A stretch of DNA of 64,000 nucleotides from Psychrosphaera ytuae (GTDB lineage: Bacteria; Pseudomonadota; Gammaproteobacteria; Enterobacterales; Alteromonadaceae). The position numbers and the translations under genes were made by a program. How positions within the stretch are numbered: position 1 is the stretch's first letter; every line of letters starts with the position of its first letter. The notes beneath the pieces were generated by a model. The model did not search any database. It saw only the letters and a list, made by a program, of their open reading frames with translations, and was not told where the DNA came from. The stretch is taken from the NCBI RefSeq assembly GCF_017638545.1, contig NZ_CP072110.1, positions 1,798,001 to 1,862,000 on the forward strand, read 5' to 3'. Shown piece after piece: positions 63,364 to 64,000 of the stretch.

Positions 63364-64000
63364 ATGAGCACCATTGAGAGTCACATCAAAAAAAGTAAAA
63401 GTTTGTCTGAATTTTTTAATACTACCGCCAATACTCAACCTGTACCCACGCGTGAGCTTAATACTGTAGATTCATCTGCGGTAACTTACGGCAGTGCTCA
63501 ACAAGTACTGAAACAAGTATTTGGTTACGATGCGTTTCGCGACGGCCAAGAAGCGGTGATCAGCGCGAGCCTATCAGGTCAAGACACTATGGTATTGCTA
63601 CCAACAGGCGGCGGTAAAAGCCTGTGTTATCAAATTCCGTCACTGTTACTCGACAAAGTAACTATAGTCGTAACGCCGCTACTTTCTTTGATGAAAGACC
63701 AAGTAGATCAGCTATTAGAGCTTGGTATTCCTGCAGGATTTGTTAATAGCCAACAAACTCGCGAACAACAAATGCAGGTAATGAATCAACTGCAACACAA
63801 CGAAATCAAAATTTTGTACGTGTCGCCAGAGCGATTGCTGCAATATCAATTTATGGAGCATATTCGCTTTTGTGGTGTAGGCCTGTTTGCGATAGATGAA
63901 GCGCACTGTTTATCCCATTGGGGACATGACTTTAGACAAGATTATTTACGCCTAAATTGCATTAAACCGCAATTTCCAGATGTGCCTATTATGGCGTTAA
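63364..64000 (+). CDS. recQ: ATP-dependent DNA helicase RecQ (3' end outside window)
   Basis: RecQ is a 3'-5' helicase acting in recombination repair. The frame from ATG 63364 stays open to the window end (212 residues seen of about 600). Helicase motif I is PTGGGKSLCYQIP, motif Ia TPLLSLMKDQVDQL, motif II AIDEAHCLSHWGHDFR. An N-terminal extension of about 20 residues rich in Ser, Thr and Lys precedes the RecQ core when compared with E. coli. It is divergent from the thioesterase gene across only 37 bases. An in-frame TGA at 63346 rules out a longer start. Confidence 0.95.
   Translation, partial: MSTIESHIKKSKSLSEFFNTTANTQPVPTRELNTVDSSAVTYGSAQQVLKQVFGYDAFRDGQEAVISASLSGQDTMVLLPTGGGKSLCYQIPSLLLDKVTIVVTPLLSLMKDQVDQLLELGIPAGFVNSQQTREQQMQVMNQLQHNEIKILYVSPERLLQYQFMEHIRFCGVGLFAIDEAHCLSHWGHDFRQDYLRLNCIKPQFPDVPIMAL

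Overview
The window reads as ordinary chromosome of a marine gammaproteobacterium, most likely order Alteromonadales. The grounds are syntenic housekeeping blocks (cyaY / lptM-lysA-dapF-DUF484-xerC, hemCDXY, rho-ubiD-fre, recQ-yigI-rarD), moderate A+T content, and a glycan-utilisation locus with TonB-dependent receptors and an associated halogenase/SapC/cupin set typical of marine heterotrophs. The species is not determined. Genes are densely packed and no gap between genes exceeds about 270 bases. I saw no tRNA, rRNA, CRISPR array, transposase, integron or prophage gene.

Layout. 1-5 kb: 3' part of tex, an SRPBCC/GyrI-like protein, and a TPR protein with a receiver domain that has lost its phospho-acceptor Asp. 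5-9.6 kb: leftward lptM, lysA, dapF, DUF484 and xerC, with divergent cyaY. 9.6-12.2 kb: MoxR ATPase, VWA partner and a DUF2914 protein. 12.3-16.6 kb: hemC-hemD-hemX-hemY, converging on an MscS-family channel. 17.9-25.6 kb: a periplasmic peptidyl-prolyl isomerase, then a 2-methylcitrate cycle operon (GntR regulator, prpB, prpC, acnD, prpF) with two candidate operators and an intercistronic terminator. 25.7-32.3 kb: TPR protein, membrane protein, lipoprotein, then leftward rho, ubiD, fre, a thioredoxin-fold lipoprotein and a GNAT. 32.6-36.3 kb: a small exported Cys/His protein with an OprC-like TonB receptor (possible metal uptake), a CPBP-family membrane protein and a 74-residue conserved protein.

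36.4-53.8 kb is the most interesting part: a beta-glucan (probably laminarin) utilisation locus. A leftward arm carries a FucP-type sugar transporter, a GH3 exo-glucosidase lipoprotein and a GH16 endoglucanase lipoprotein. A rightward arm carries a GH1 beta-glucosidase, a GPH-family symporter and a LacI regulator, followed by a large TonB receptor, a flavin-dependent halogenase homologue, a SapC-family protein and a cupin-like (JmjC-type) protein. Four copies of the palindrome TGTAAGCGCTTACA (three perfect, one with a single change) lie at the control points: one between the divergent arms, one before GH16 and two, 52 bp apart, before the TonB receptor. This supports one local LacI regulon. 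The proposed flow is: surface GH16/GH3 cut beta-1,3-glucan, the TonB receptor imports oligosaccharides, GH3/GH1 release glucose, and the FucP and GPH carriers bring sugars into the cytoplasm. The role of the halogenase/SapC/cupin trio is unknown.

53.8-64 kb: glutathione reductase, oligopeptidase A, a Tag-like glycosylase with rsmJ, a peroxiredoxin, a FadL-type porin followed by two half-size YeeE/YedE sulfur-transport proteins, rarD, a YigI-like thioesterase and the 5' part of recQ, which runs off the window.
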